Shown piece by piece: positions 1-5,921 of a stretch of DNA of 7,129 bases. Where the stretch lies: the NCBI GenBank assembly GCA_047615875.1, contig JBLHGU010000259.1, positions 1 through 7,129 of the forward strand. The letters run 5' to 3'. The first letter of the stretch is position 1. Each line of letters opens with the position of its first letter. The translations under genes and the position numbers were made by a program. Source of the stretch: JBLHGU01 sp047615875 (GTDB lineage: Bacteria; Pseudomonadota; Gammaproteobacteria; Arenicellales; CAJQKF01). Below the pieces are notes generated by a model. That model had not been told where the DNA came from, searched no databases, and saw only the letters and a program-made list of their open reading frames with translations.

Positions 1-43
1 AAAGTTCGGTCCATAAGTATCCCAGGTTGGCAGAAAACTTCAT
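1..43 (-). CDS. Start of a hydroxypyruvate isomerase (Hyi)-family TIM-barrel protein, partial
   Basis: Only the first 14 codons are inside the window, reading leftward from ATG at 43-41: MKFSANLGYLWTEL. This matches the N-terminal signature of the Hyi/2-oxo-tetronate isomerase family (xxFSANLxxLWxExP), sugar-isomerase-like TIM-barrel proteins that interconvert small hydroxy-keto acids. A strong Shine-Dalgarno (AAGGGAG, minus strand 55-49) lies five bases before the ATG, which supports this start. The gene is divergent from the flavin reductase-like gene at 199. The substrate cannot be inferred from 14 residues, and the call rests on the N-terminal motif alone. Confidence 0.6.
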   Translation of the reverse strand, partial: MKFSANLGYLWTEL

Positions 44-198
44 TAATTCTCCCTTGTCATGTTGAAGTGGTAGCCAAAAATTAGATTGCTAGAGTAGTTT
101 AGCCGATTACTGATCGAGGAGATCATCAAAGAGTATTTCACATGGTCCGGAATCAAGTAAACTACAAACTCAATTGTTACCTCGAAATATTTTCAAAT
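44..198. promoter_or_regulatory. Divergent intergenic region between Hyi-like and flavin reductase-like genes
   Basis: The two flanking genes point away from each other, so promoters for both should lie here. I see no convincing -35/-10 pair. A GAGGAG stretch at 116-121 resembles a Shine-Dalgarno but is too far from either candidate rightward start (142 or 199) to settle the choice. Confidence 0.35.
49..55 (-). promoter_or_regulatory. Shine-Dalgarno of the leftward Hyi-like gene
   Basis: On the minus strand AAGGGAG sits five bases upstream of ATG at 43-41. It is the best ribosome binding site in this end of the window and is the main evidence that a gene starts here despite only 14 codons being visible. 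Confidence 0.6.
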
Positions 199-873
199 AT
201 GATCTACGATGCAGTAAAAAATAATCATGGCCTACCTCATGACCCATTCAAAGCTTTGGTGTCGCCTCGTCCAATTGGCTGGATTACTTCTATGGACCAA
301 AACGGCGTAGTCAATTTGGCACCCTATAGTTACTTCAATGCAGTTAGTGATCGACCACATTATGTGATGTTCTCCTCTATGCATCGTAAAGACAGCCTTC
401 GGAATATTGAACAAACTGGTGAATTCACCTGTTCCCTTGCAACATGGGATACCCGCAATGCAATGAATATTACGTCGGCACCATTGGCATCAGACCGGAG
501 TGAATATGAACAAACTAATTTGACCATGGCTCCATCTCAATTTGTTGCGCCGCCACGTGTAGCGCAATCACCCGCTGCACTGGAATGTCGCCACTGGAAA
601 ACTATTAGTTTACCCGACCTCGATACCGACTCAGATCCCGATTTGGGTCACTTTGTAGTATTCGGACAGGTGATCGGAATTTACATCGACGACAGCGTGA
701 TTCGCGATGGACTAGTAGATGCTGCGGCGATGCAGCCATTAGCCCGGCTCGGCTACATGAATTATAGCGTTGTGCGCGAAGACAATATGTTTAGCATGGT
801 GCGTCCGCATTTAGATGAAAACGGCGATGTAATTAAAGAACAACCTGAGGAATGGGATGGGGTTTACAGGTAA
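199..873 (+). CDS. Flavin reductase-like FMN-binding split-barrel protein (DIM6/NTAB family)
   Basis: A 224-residue protein is predicted from ATG 199. An in-frame ATG at 142 would add 19 residues (MVRNQVNYKL...) unlike the family, whereas the 199 start begins MIYDAVKNNHGL and runs straight into the domain. Neither start has a strong ribosome binding site. The flavin reductase-like domain covers about residues 12-165. It shows SPRPIGWITS (22-31), NLAPYSYFNAVS (39-50), the KDSLRNI...TGEF segment (64-75) and the C-terminal PLARLGYMNYS (180-190), all typical of the family. Members bind FMN and often supply reduced flavin to a monooxygenase, but some are stand-alone oxidoreductases. No partner monooxygenase is in the window. 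The gene converges on the extradiol dioxygenase operon, with 62 bp between the stops. A role in aromatic catabolism is inferred from location. Confidence 0.85.
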   Translation: MIYDAVKNNHGLPHDPFKALVSPRPIGWITSMDQNGVVNLAPYSYFNAVSDRPHYVMFSSMHRKDSLRNIEQTGEFTCSLATWDTRNAMNITSAPLASDRSEYEQTNLTMAPSQFVAPPRVAQSPAALECRHWKTISLPDLDTDSDPDLGHFVVFGQVIGIYIDDSVIRDGLVDAAAMQPLARLGYMNYSVVREDNMFSMVRPHLDENGDVIKEQPEEWDGVYR

Positions 874-935
874 TTGAAACCACCCATGTCTTTTGTTGTC
901 TATGATCAAAATTTCACGTCTATAAATCAGACTAT

Positions 936-1904
936 TTAGCTATCGAAGCCACCACTAACAGCACCGAAGCCGATGCCATACTCGAGAGTTTTGGAGTAGA
1001 GTTCGAATTTCGGTGCATGCTCCGGACACAGGGTTCCATAAAGAGCAGCGGCTGCCACCCAGGTATGTAACTCCATAAAACCGATACCGCCCTGTTCTAT
1101 CAACTCTTCATTATCCCAGTCGTCCATTGCTTGAATAGGGCCAGTGCAGAGGAGTTCGGCAAAGCGTCGATCCAATTCAGGATTCATCTTGATGTCGGTA
1201 ATTGTGCGCCGACCGTCAATTAGCATATGCGCGCCTTCTTTGTGCATTACATCGAGTCGGTCCAGCCATTCCTGGTGGTTCATGCCCTGTTTGCTTGGTC
1301 CGTTGAGCTGGTAATGTTGAACATTGGTTTCGGCTTCAGATGGTTCTGGATAATAACGCCGAGGGTGGTGAGACATGCCGCCTGTGGCAATTACTAATAA
1401 TCGATCGACTCCCGCTTGTTCAGTCAGTGTGGCCAACGATTCACCTATTTTTCGGCTGCGGTGAAATGGCAGATAGGGTGGCGCTATCGAATTCATGAAG
1501 ATCGGTAAACTAGGGTAGGCATCCAGAGAGTCGAGCACAAAATCCATGGTTTGCGAAAACCCATGATCCACGCGCATGTTATCTGAAACAGCCACGTCGA
1601 TTCCTGCTTGTCGTAACCCGCCAGCGAAACTTAGGGCTAGCGGACTAACATCTAGCTTGCCGGGTGTGCCGCCAACGTCATCGACGGCCTCGCAACGTGT
1701 GCCGATACAAAAGCTCGGCATGCAATTGAGGAAAAACCCGTTAAAGTGATCGCAGCCAAAAACAATTATCAAATCAGGCGCATAATTTTTTACTTCTGCG
1801 GCCAGACGTTGATATAACCCATCTATTTTGCCCTGATCCTGGGGAGCACGGGCGTACATCTGCATTAGCGGAGAGTGAGAGCTGCAGATTAGTTTGCATT
1901 GCAT
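936..1904 (-). CDS. Class III extradiol ring-cleavage dioxygenase, MhpB-like (LigB superfamily)
   Basis: A 322-residue protein, close to MhpB (about 314), the 3-(2,3-dihydroxyphenyl)propionate 1,2-dioxygenase. This family opens catechols next to the hydroxyls using Fe(II) and O2. The start ATG at 1904-1902 is preceded by GGAAG and gives MQCKLICSSHSPL, matching the MhpB N-terminus. A longer reading to 1991 overlaps the upstream gene and adds unrelated residues. Family landmarks are SSHSPL (8-13, His10), FGCDHFNGFF (49-58), MRVDHGFSQ (110-118, His114), ATGGMSHHP (173-181, His179) and TWVAAAALYG (281-290). His114 and His179 align with the catalytic His115/His179 of MhpB, so the enzyme should be active. 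It is the last gene of the operon, one base after the NTF2-like stop (TAA-T-ATG), implying translational coupling. The exact catechol substrate is not visible. Confidence 0.9.
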   Translation of the reverse strand: MQCKLICSSHSPLMQMYARAPQDQGKIDGLYQRLAAEVKNYAPDLIIVFGCDHFNGFFLNCMPSFCIGTRCEAVDDVGGTPGKLDVSPLALSFAGGLRQAGIDVAVSDNMRVDHGFSQTMDFVLDSLDAYPSLPIFMNSIAPPYLPFHRSRKIGESLATLTEQAGVDRLLVIATGGMSHHPRRYYPEPSEAETNVQHYQLNGPSKQGMNHQEWLDRLDVMHKEGAHMLIDGRRTITDIKMNPELDRRFAELLCTGPIQAMDDWDNEELIEQGGIGFMELHTWVAAAALYGTLCPEHAPKFELYSKTLEYGIGFGAVSGGFDS

Positions 1905-1905
1905 A

Positions 1906-2358
1906 TTAACTTCCAATTGGACCTTGATTACCGGGCGCGACAAAAATACGTTCGATTTCACGCTTATTGATGCGCCAGCGAGCATCGTCACACAAATGAT
2001 ATTCGTCGGTGAAATCGGCTACTAGATGAGGCACTGTTCCTGCAACGGGCAAGCTGCCGTTTGCAGCCCAGGTAACAACTACCGAATTGCCGGTTGCACT
2101 GTGCTCGCCATTGGAATCCAACCGTAGCCCAGAGATCACGTGTCTCGCCAGACGCTTGCCTGAGGTTGCCCGTTCAATGAATAATTGCCTGATCTCATCG
2201 CGACCTCGAGATTCGCGTATGCCGTGTCGATAATAGGCATCCTTAGTAAATAGATCGGTAAGAAGTTCCACGTGGTTATGATCCAGGTAGTATGCGAAAT
2301 CATTATTCAAACGCTGTAGGGCTAGTTGATGGACAACTTCCAGTCCGTTGTTTGTCAT
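1906..2358 (-). CDS. NTF2/SnoaL-like small protein in the extradiol operon
   Basis: A 150-residue protein. Its ATG at 2358-2356 overlaps the TGA of the upstream FAH reading frame (ATGA), the usual layout of coupled genes. A GTG at 2364 would add only two residues. The single cone-shaped alpha+beta domain spans about residues 12-140. Markers are ALQRLNNDFAYYLD (13-26), the LxxLFTKDAYYRHG segment (33-46), SRGRDEIRQLF (50-60), ARHVISGLRL (71-80) and the C-terminal ARWRINKREIERIF (126-139). Proteins of this fold include polyketide cyclases, dehydratases, isomerases and beta subunits of ring-hydroxylating dioxygenases. No alpha subunit lies nearby, so a beta-subunit role is not supported. Its position between an FAH-family enzyme and an extradiol dioxygenase suggests a role in aromatic ring catabolism. 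The reaction is unknown. Confidence 0.75.
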   Translation of the reverse strand: MTNNGLEVVHQLALQRLNNDFAYYLDHNHVELLTDLFTKDAYYRHGIRESRGRDEIRQLFIERATSGKRLARHVISGLRLDSNGEHSATGNSVVVTWAANGSLPVAGTVPHLVADFTDEYHLCDDARWRINKREIERIFVAPGNQGPIGS

Positions 2359-3338
2359 AAACACGTTACCGGATTTTCAAGCCGACCAATGCCTTCGATC
2401 TCGACACTAACCGGTCCGCCTAATCGAGTTAAATTGGCCAGGTGCAGGCTGCGTTTACTGCCATGCTGGGGTCGAAACGCGGTGCCGAGCGAAATAACAT
2501 CGCCAGGTTCGAGTGTTTGATAACGCGAGATAAATTTAATGATCTCATTAGCTTTGTAGTTCATATAGGCGGTGCTGTCCTCGGCTATTAGCTCACCCTT
2601 GTGCCAGCAATATACTTTCAGTGCGTGTGGGTTAGGCACTTCATCGGCAGTGACCACCCACGGACCCATCGGCCCGAAACCATCTGGCCTTTATAGCGCG
2701 CCGGGTAAGATTAAGTGTTGCTCACGCCGTTCGAGGCGGTCTGGATCGTCAAGGTTGGCGTAGAGTGCGTAGTAGTGAAAACGGTCTTCAGCACGCATAT
2801 CGTTGCCAGTCAAATCGTTAAACACGGTTTAATCATAGATGGCATCCCAGGCATCTTTTGCTGATACGTCTCTAACCCGTTTGCCAATCACCAATGCTAG
2901 TTCCGGTTCCGGGTGTACCGAGCCGCAGTATTCGCGTAGTTCAATCGGTTGCTGGTGCCCAACCAGACAGCTTGAGGGTTTGAGGAAAAATGCCGGGTGT
3001 GAGGGTGCGCTGATCTTGCGCTCGTCACTGGCTTTATTATTCATCGCTACGCAGAGAATTTTCCCGGGTCGCCGCAGCGGTGGTAGCCAGGTAAAGTTAT
3101 CACTGATTTTTAATTGATCAGACTCGGCTGAGTCCAGCTGGTAAAACGCTTCAGCTAAACGGGTCAGTGCCGCTTGACGCCAAGGTCTCTCGATTACATC
3201 GGAAATCAGGTCGGTCATGAGTTCGCTTAGACCATCTATGCCAAAATGACTTGCGGCTGTACTGATGTCAAACAGAGTGTCTCCAAGTGCAAGTGATAGA
3301 CGATCACCAGATTCAGTTCGTATGGATGCAATTTTCAT
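2355..3338 (-). pseudogene. Fumarylacetoacetate hydrolase (FAH)-family gene, broken by two in-frame stops
   Basis: From ATG 3338 to TGA 2357-2355 one reading frame spans 327 codons, the normal length for this family, but it carries two TAA codons (2831-2829 and 2693-2691). The open N-terminal part (169 aa) has PGKILCVAMNNK (91-102), FFLKP (117-121) and HPEPELALVIGK (142-153), with likely metal ligands Glu144 and Glu146. The frame resumes after the first stop as TVFNDLTGNDMRAEDR, which includes the third expected acidic ligand (Asp175). The C-terminal part has GPMGPWVVTADE, TLEPGDVISLGTAFRP and GIGRLENPV. The first TAA replaces the Tyr of the family's GYTVFND motif. The second lies where the +1 frame reads SYPARYKG, so a one-base insertion (about 2711-2712) and a one-base loss (about 2684-2685) compensate each other. 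Family members hydrolyse, decarboxylate or isomerise products of ring cleavage. As read, the gene cannot make a full enzyme unless the stops are sequencing errors. Confidence 0.85.
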
Positions 3339-3589
3339 TTCTGTTTGCCTGGTTTGCGAGTCTATTTCGGTGCTAACTGATAGCTGCTGAGGTTTACTAT
3401 AACCTCGCTAAATCTCGAAAACTTCGATTATCAAATTCTTGCATGATGTGCTCAAGCGAATAATTTTCCAACCCAGGTCAATCTTGACCCGGTCGCGGGC
3501 CATATTCAGAATCGAAATATTTGTTAAATTTACCTTTGAAATTCCGGGGGTACAATAGAATGGCACTAAGTTAAGACTGTTCAGTTACC
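3339..3589. promoter_or_regulatory. Upstream region of the FAH/NTF2/extradiol operon with three short dyads
   Basis: No coding sequence is visible. The leftward operon starts at 3338, so its promoter should be here. Three perfect inverted repeats stand out: GAGGTT-N6-AACCTC (3389-3406), TCGAA-N3-TTCGA (3415-3427, which also fits the LysR T-N11-A pattern) and GGTCAA-TC-TTGACC (3476-3489). Any of them could be an operator, but short dyads also arise by chance. I could not pick a convincing -35/-10 pair. Confidence 0.35.
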
Positions 3590-3590
3590 G
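3561..3590 (+). repeat. Copy A of a 30-bp dispersed repeat
   Basis: The stretch contains CTAAGTTAAG followed by GTTCAGTTAC. It matches 6810-6839 in the same orientation at 26 of 30 positions, and three further bases to the left (GAA) also agree. Its right end coincides with the GTAG head of the REP unit at 3590. It may be a leftover end of a mobile element, but the family is not recognisable from this length. Confidence 0.6.
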
Positions 3591-3684
3591 TAGGATGGGT
3601 GGAACCCATCATTTTGATAAAGGAAATCCTTCGCGATCAGTCGTACCTCTTAATTCTCGTTTTGATGGGTTTTACCCATCCTAC
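3590..3684. repeat. BIME: two REP palindromes in inverted orientation
   Basis: The left REP (3590-3610) is GTAG followed by GATGGGT-GGA-ACCCATC. The right REP (3664-3684) is GATGGGT-TTT-ACCCATC followed by CTAC. Each is a perfect 7-bp stem with a 3-base loop and a GTAG tetranucleotide at the outer end, and the two face each other across a 53-bp spacer. This is the classic layout of REP doublets mobilised by REP-associated tyrosine transposases (RAYTs). The spacer also has a small AAGGA-AA-TCCTT dyad (3620-3631). No RAYT gene is in the window, so mobilisation would be in trans. Confidence 0.85.
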
Positions 3685-3703
3685 AACAGGTTGCAGAAAA
3701 CTC

Positions 3704-3718
3704 CTCACCACATCCTAC
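3704..3718 (-). repeat. Partial REP-like unit of a second subtype
   Basis: On the minus strand this reads GTAGGATGTGGTGAG. It has the same GTAG-GAT head as the neighbouring REPs but a GATGTGGT arm, and no matching ACCACATC arm follows. It looks like a truncated REP next to the BIME, on the side away from copy A of the dispersed repeat. Confidence 0.5.
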
Positions 3719-3748
3719 GTGCTGGGTCATTTGTTGATAGTTTTTTGG

Positions 3749-4180
3749 TCATCGATTTTTGTATTGTGGCTTTTTGGCGAGCCTGCTTCTGTTTGCTGCA
3801 GCCTGATCACCGCCGGTGATAAACACACCACCCGGATCATTAGCAGTGAATCTAATAGTGGCTTCTCCTGTATTTGTATTAACAAGGGAAATGTTATCCT
3901 CTAAGTACAGATTTTGAAAAGTGCCGTTTCTAGTCAGATCGGCGTCTACATCGGTTACCGAACCTGATAATCGGTCAAAATCGGAACTAACTGTTAATGG
4001 ATCGTTATGGCCAACGGCTGAATTGTTATCGCGGGAAAGTGCATCACCATCAACCGTGCTGATTTCGTCTATGGCGATTCCCCAGATTATTTGCGGTGTT
4101 ATGCAGTCGGGGCCAGATTCAGCATTTGTGTCACTCCCCGTAGTCTGGACGTGCGCGGACAGGATAACTTTTTCTACCAC
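3749..4180 (-). CDS. Possible fragment of a secreted or surface protein
   Basis: A 143-codon leftward reading frame begins at GTG 4180 and ends near the REP cluster. It has no obvious ribosome binding site and a stop lies directly upstream of the GTG. The residues are rich in Asp, Asn, Thr, Ser and Gly (for example SGSVTDVDADLTRNG and NTNTGEATIRFTANDPGG), a composition seen in extracellular beta-rich domains. The start (MVEKVILSAHV) is not a signal peptide and the tail (RSRLAKKPQYKNR) is basic and unlike the rest, as if the frame runs into non-coding sequence. I do not recognise a family. It may be a remnant of a larger surface protein, or a chance ORF. Confidence 0.3.
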   Translation of the reverse strand: MVEKVILSAHVQTTGSDTNAESGPDCITPQIIWGIAIDEISTVDGDALSRDNNSAVGHNDPLTVSSDFDRLSGSVTDVDADLTRNGTFQNLYLEDNISLVNTNTGEATIRFTANDPGGVFITGGDQAAANRSRLAKKPQYKNR

Positions 4181-4258
4181 CTATCAGGCATCAATTGGCA
4201 AATTGTGTGAAAGCGCGGTCTGGATAGAGGTTTTTCGGTCAGGATTTCGTGGGCAATT

Positions 4259-4282
4259 GGGGACAGAATTAAGTCTGTCCCC
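4259..4282. repeat. Palindrome with GGGGACAGA/TCTGTCCCC arms
   Basis: Perfect 9-bp arms are separated by six bases (ATTAAG). It lies 20 bp beyond the stop of the leftward YceI gene. Similar GGGGACAGA hairpins recur in many proteobacterial genomes as interspersed repeats. In RNA it would form a strong stem and could protect or end the yceI-family transcript. There is no U-tract after it on either strand, so it is not a standard intrinsic terminator. Confidence 0.6.
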
Positions 4283-4302
4283 GTCCTTATTGCTTTTGGA
4301 AC

Positions 4303-4851
4303 TTATTGTGAGCCTTCCAACTCTATCCACAGCTGCATTTCATCACCAATACCGGGAATGCCATACTGACTGCCAAAGTCGGAACGTTTGATGGTGGTAG
4401 TGGCGTCGATACCGCAGGTTGGCTTCTTGCTGTAGGGATGTTCGGCGCAATTCAGAGCGGTGATTTCCAGGGAAACTGGCATGGTTTTACCCATTAGAGT
4501 TAGGCTGCCTTCAACACTGCCGCCTTTGGCAAGGTTGGCTGACGTGGCTTCAAAATTCATTTCTGGAAACTCAACTACATTCAGAAAGTCTGGTGAACGC
4601 AAATGGTCGTCACGTTTCTGATGGCCGGTGTCAACTGAAGCAGGGTCAAGCTTTACATTGACTGAACCACTGCTGCCGTCAATGGTAAATGAACCACCAG
4701 TGCTGTTGATTCTGCCACGCATGGTGGAGAAACCTAAGTGATTGACGGCAAAATGGGCGTAGGTATGGCCTGGGTCTATGGTGTAATTGTCGGCTGCGTG
4801 TGCTGTGCCTAGCAGGGTTGCTGACAGGATTAAGAGGGTGATTTTTTTCAT
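4303..4851 (-). CDS. YceI-family periplasmic protein
   Basis: A 182-residue protein starts at ATG 4851, with GGAG six bases upstream. A longer frame up to 5052 runs inside the neighbouring membrane protein gene and is rejected. Residues 1-19 are a Sec signal peptide (MKKITLLILSATLLGTAHA) with an AHA|AD cleavage site. The YceI beta-barrel, which binds isoprenoid-type lipids in characterised members, covers about 22-180. It shows YTIDPGHTYAHFAVNHLGFS (23-42), the DDHLRSPDFLNVVEFPEMNF segment (81-100), GSLTLMGKTMPVSLEI (115-130) and IKRSDFGSQYG (154-164). The pair Cys134/Cys146 around EHPYSKKPT is a known feature of one YceI subgroup and may form a periplasmic disulfide. The gene follows a membrane protein gene by 26 bp and is probably co-transcribed with it. 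The molecular role is uncertain; isoprenoid binding or transport, or stress response, is inferred from the family. Confidence 0.92.
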   Translation of the reverse strand: MKKITLLILSATLLGTAHAADNYTIDPGHTYAHFAVNHLGFSTMRGRINSTGGSFTIDGSSGSVNVKLDPASVDTGHQKRDDHLRSPDFLNVVEFPEMNFEATSANLAKGGSVEGSLTLMGKTMPVSLEITALNCAEHPYSKKPTCGIDATTTIKRSDFGSQYGIPGIGDEMQLWIELEGSQ

Positions 4852-4877
4852 GGATTCTCCGTATATTGTATAACAGA

Positions 4878-5729
4878 TTAGTAAGGGGATGACGATTGGG
4901 CACTTTGCCACCACGCCAGGTAAATAGCTGCACTCCCAACGAATGCAGCAAAAACTGAAGCCAGAGTGGCCTGGGCCAGACGTGGCCAGGAAGTGGGCAA
5001 TGGTAAGCGTACAACCAAGGGCAGGGCTGCGAGTATCAACAATGTGAACCATGAAACTTTGGCAAAAATCACACCTGCCACACCAATAGCCGAACAGAGA
5101 ATCGCAACGGCCGCGATAAACTTATAGGGCACTCGTTGCGCGTCCGAGAAGCAGGCTACCAGCAGAATGGCGCCACAAGCCGCACTTAGACCTATGGCCA
5201 ATTGACCCAACAATATCGACGCGCCCAGGGCGGTACAAATGCCAGTGGCCAGAGCCAGAACCATCACCGCGCTGTAGAGCCGTAGTGGCTGAGTGTTCAA
5301 TGTTAGCAACCAGCCGCCGACCCAGGCGGTCCATGTGGTTGCGAAAATCAGAGTCAGCGACATCTCCATGGCATCCTGGCGGGCTACGGTTTTATAGATT
5401 AGCCAGCTAATCCCTAAAACTAACGCTAATACCAATGCGCCAATCAACTTGGGGCGACAGTTATTGGTCGCTTTTGAGCAGCGCTCGGCAAATAGATCAA
5501 TCACACTGCCAAGCAGCACAAATACAAGACCGAGCAGGAGAATACGATTGGCGCTACGAGTTGGCATCAGATCCAGAACGCCCATACTGGCTGCACTCAT
5601 ATAAAAGCCTGCTAATGCGCCAAGCCCTGACCACTGTGGCCAACGATTACGTAGTAGCAGGGCCACAATCAGTGCGACTACAAATGGGATTGCTCCGCTT
5701 TGTATTTCTGGAAGATTTAAAAGATTCAT
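4878..5729 (-). CDS. Polytopic inner-membrane protein of unknown function
   Basis: A 283-residue, highly hydrophobic protein with about nine or ten predicted membrane spans (roughly residues 12-27, 36-54, 62-81, 95-113, 122-142, 152-170, 174-194, 203-222, 226-242 and 251-274). Short charged loops such as LRNRWPQW, DLFAERCSKATNNCRPK and YKTVARQDAMEM separate the spans. I recognise no transporter or enzyme signature. It is not a cytochrome b561, a partner seen next to other yceI genes, since the expected haem-ligand histidines are absent: I see no histidine in the protein. It starts at ATG 5729 with no clear Shine-Dalgarno, and 26 bp separate its stop from the YceI start, suggesting one operon. 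It diverges from the LysR gene, which may regulate it. A hydrophobic-compound-related role alongside YceI is speculation. Confidence 0.75.
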   Translation of the reverse strand: MNLLNLPEIQSGAIPFVVALIVALLLRNRWPQWSGLGALAGFYMSAASMGVLDLMPTRSANRILLLGLVFVLLGSVIDLFAERCSKATNNCRPKLIGALVLALVLGISWLIYKTVARQDAMEMSLTLIFATTWTAWVGGWLLTLNTQPLRLYSAVMVLALATGICTALGASILLGQLAIGLSAACGAILLVACFSDAQRVPYKFIAAVAILCSAIGVAGVIFAKVSWFTLLILAALPLVVRLPLPTSWPRLAQATLASVFAAFVGSAAIYLAWWQSAQSSSPY

Positions 5730-5921
5730 TACAATTAGGGTGATTTACGCGAGATAACTAGCCGCAGCCGGCCAACTTAGTGAAAGTGGTTCATCACCCA
5801 TTGGAAGTCTCGACATAACCGATATTCACTATGATTGATGGATGATCGAAAAGTTTAGTTTAGAACAGAAAATGGATAGAATTGGAACTATTTATTAACT
5901 TTCTTGTGCAATAATTAAACC
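5730..5921. promoter_or_regulatory. Divergent promoter region between the membrane-protein/YceI pair and the LysR gene
   Basis: A 192-bp non-coding, A+T-rich gap between genes pointing apart. LysR regulators commonly bind such a gap and control both themselves and the divergent genes. The side near the LysR gene is very A+T-rich (for example TTTATTAAC and GCAATAATTAA just before ATG 5922), consistent with a promoter. I could not identify a specific operator. Confidence 0.4.

Noticed and set aside
874..935. Bidirectional terminator between the convergent flavin reductase and dioxygenase genes
   Set aside because: I looked for a stem-loop in the 62-bp gap and found no convincing one.
936..1991. 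Longer 351-residue start for the extradiol dioxygenase
   Set aside because: The extra 29 residues overlap the end of the NTF2-like gene and do not resemble MhpB. ATG 1904 has GGAAG upstream and gives the family N-terminus.
1906..2358. NTF2-like protein as a ring-hydroxylating dioxygenase beta subunit
   Set aside because: There is no alpha subunit, ferredoxin or reductase nearby, and the fold is shared by many unrelated enzymes.
2355..2669. The C-terminal FAH piece as an independent small gene
   Set aside because: It lacks the family's metal-binding and substrate loops, starts in the middle of the GPMGPW motif, and lies exactly in frame with the upstream part.
2355..2831. Stop-codon readthrough or TAA recoding in the FAH gene
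   Set aside because: Other genes here end normally at TAA (for example the NTF2-like and YceI genes). The second stop sits in a frameshifted stretch, which points to decay or error rather than recoding.
4259..4282. The hairpin as an intrinsic terminator
   Set aside because: No run of T follows it on either strand.
3921..4391. Rightward 156-codon reading frame
   Set aside because: It overlaps the 3' end of the YceI gene on the opposite strand, has no ribosome binding site, and its translation resembles no protein family.
4303..5052. Longer 249-residue start for the YceI protein
   Set aside because: The extension lies within the membrane protein gene in another frame and would bury a clear Sec signal peptide that begins at ATG 4851.
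5435..5743. Rightward 102-codon reading frame opposite the membrane protein gene
   Set aside because: It is a shadow of the membrane protein coding sequence with no domain signature.
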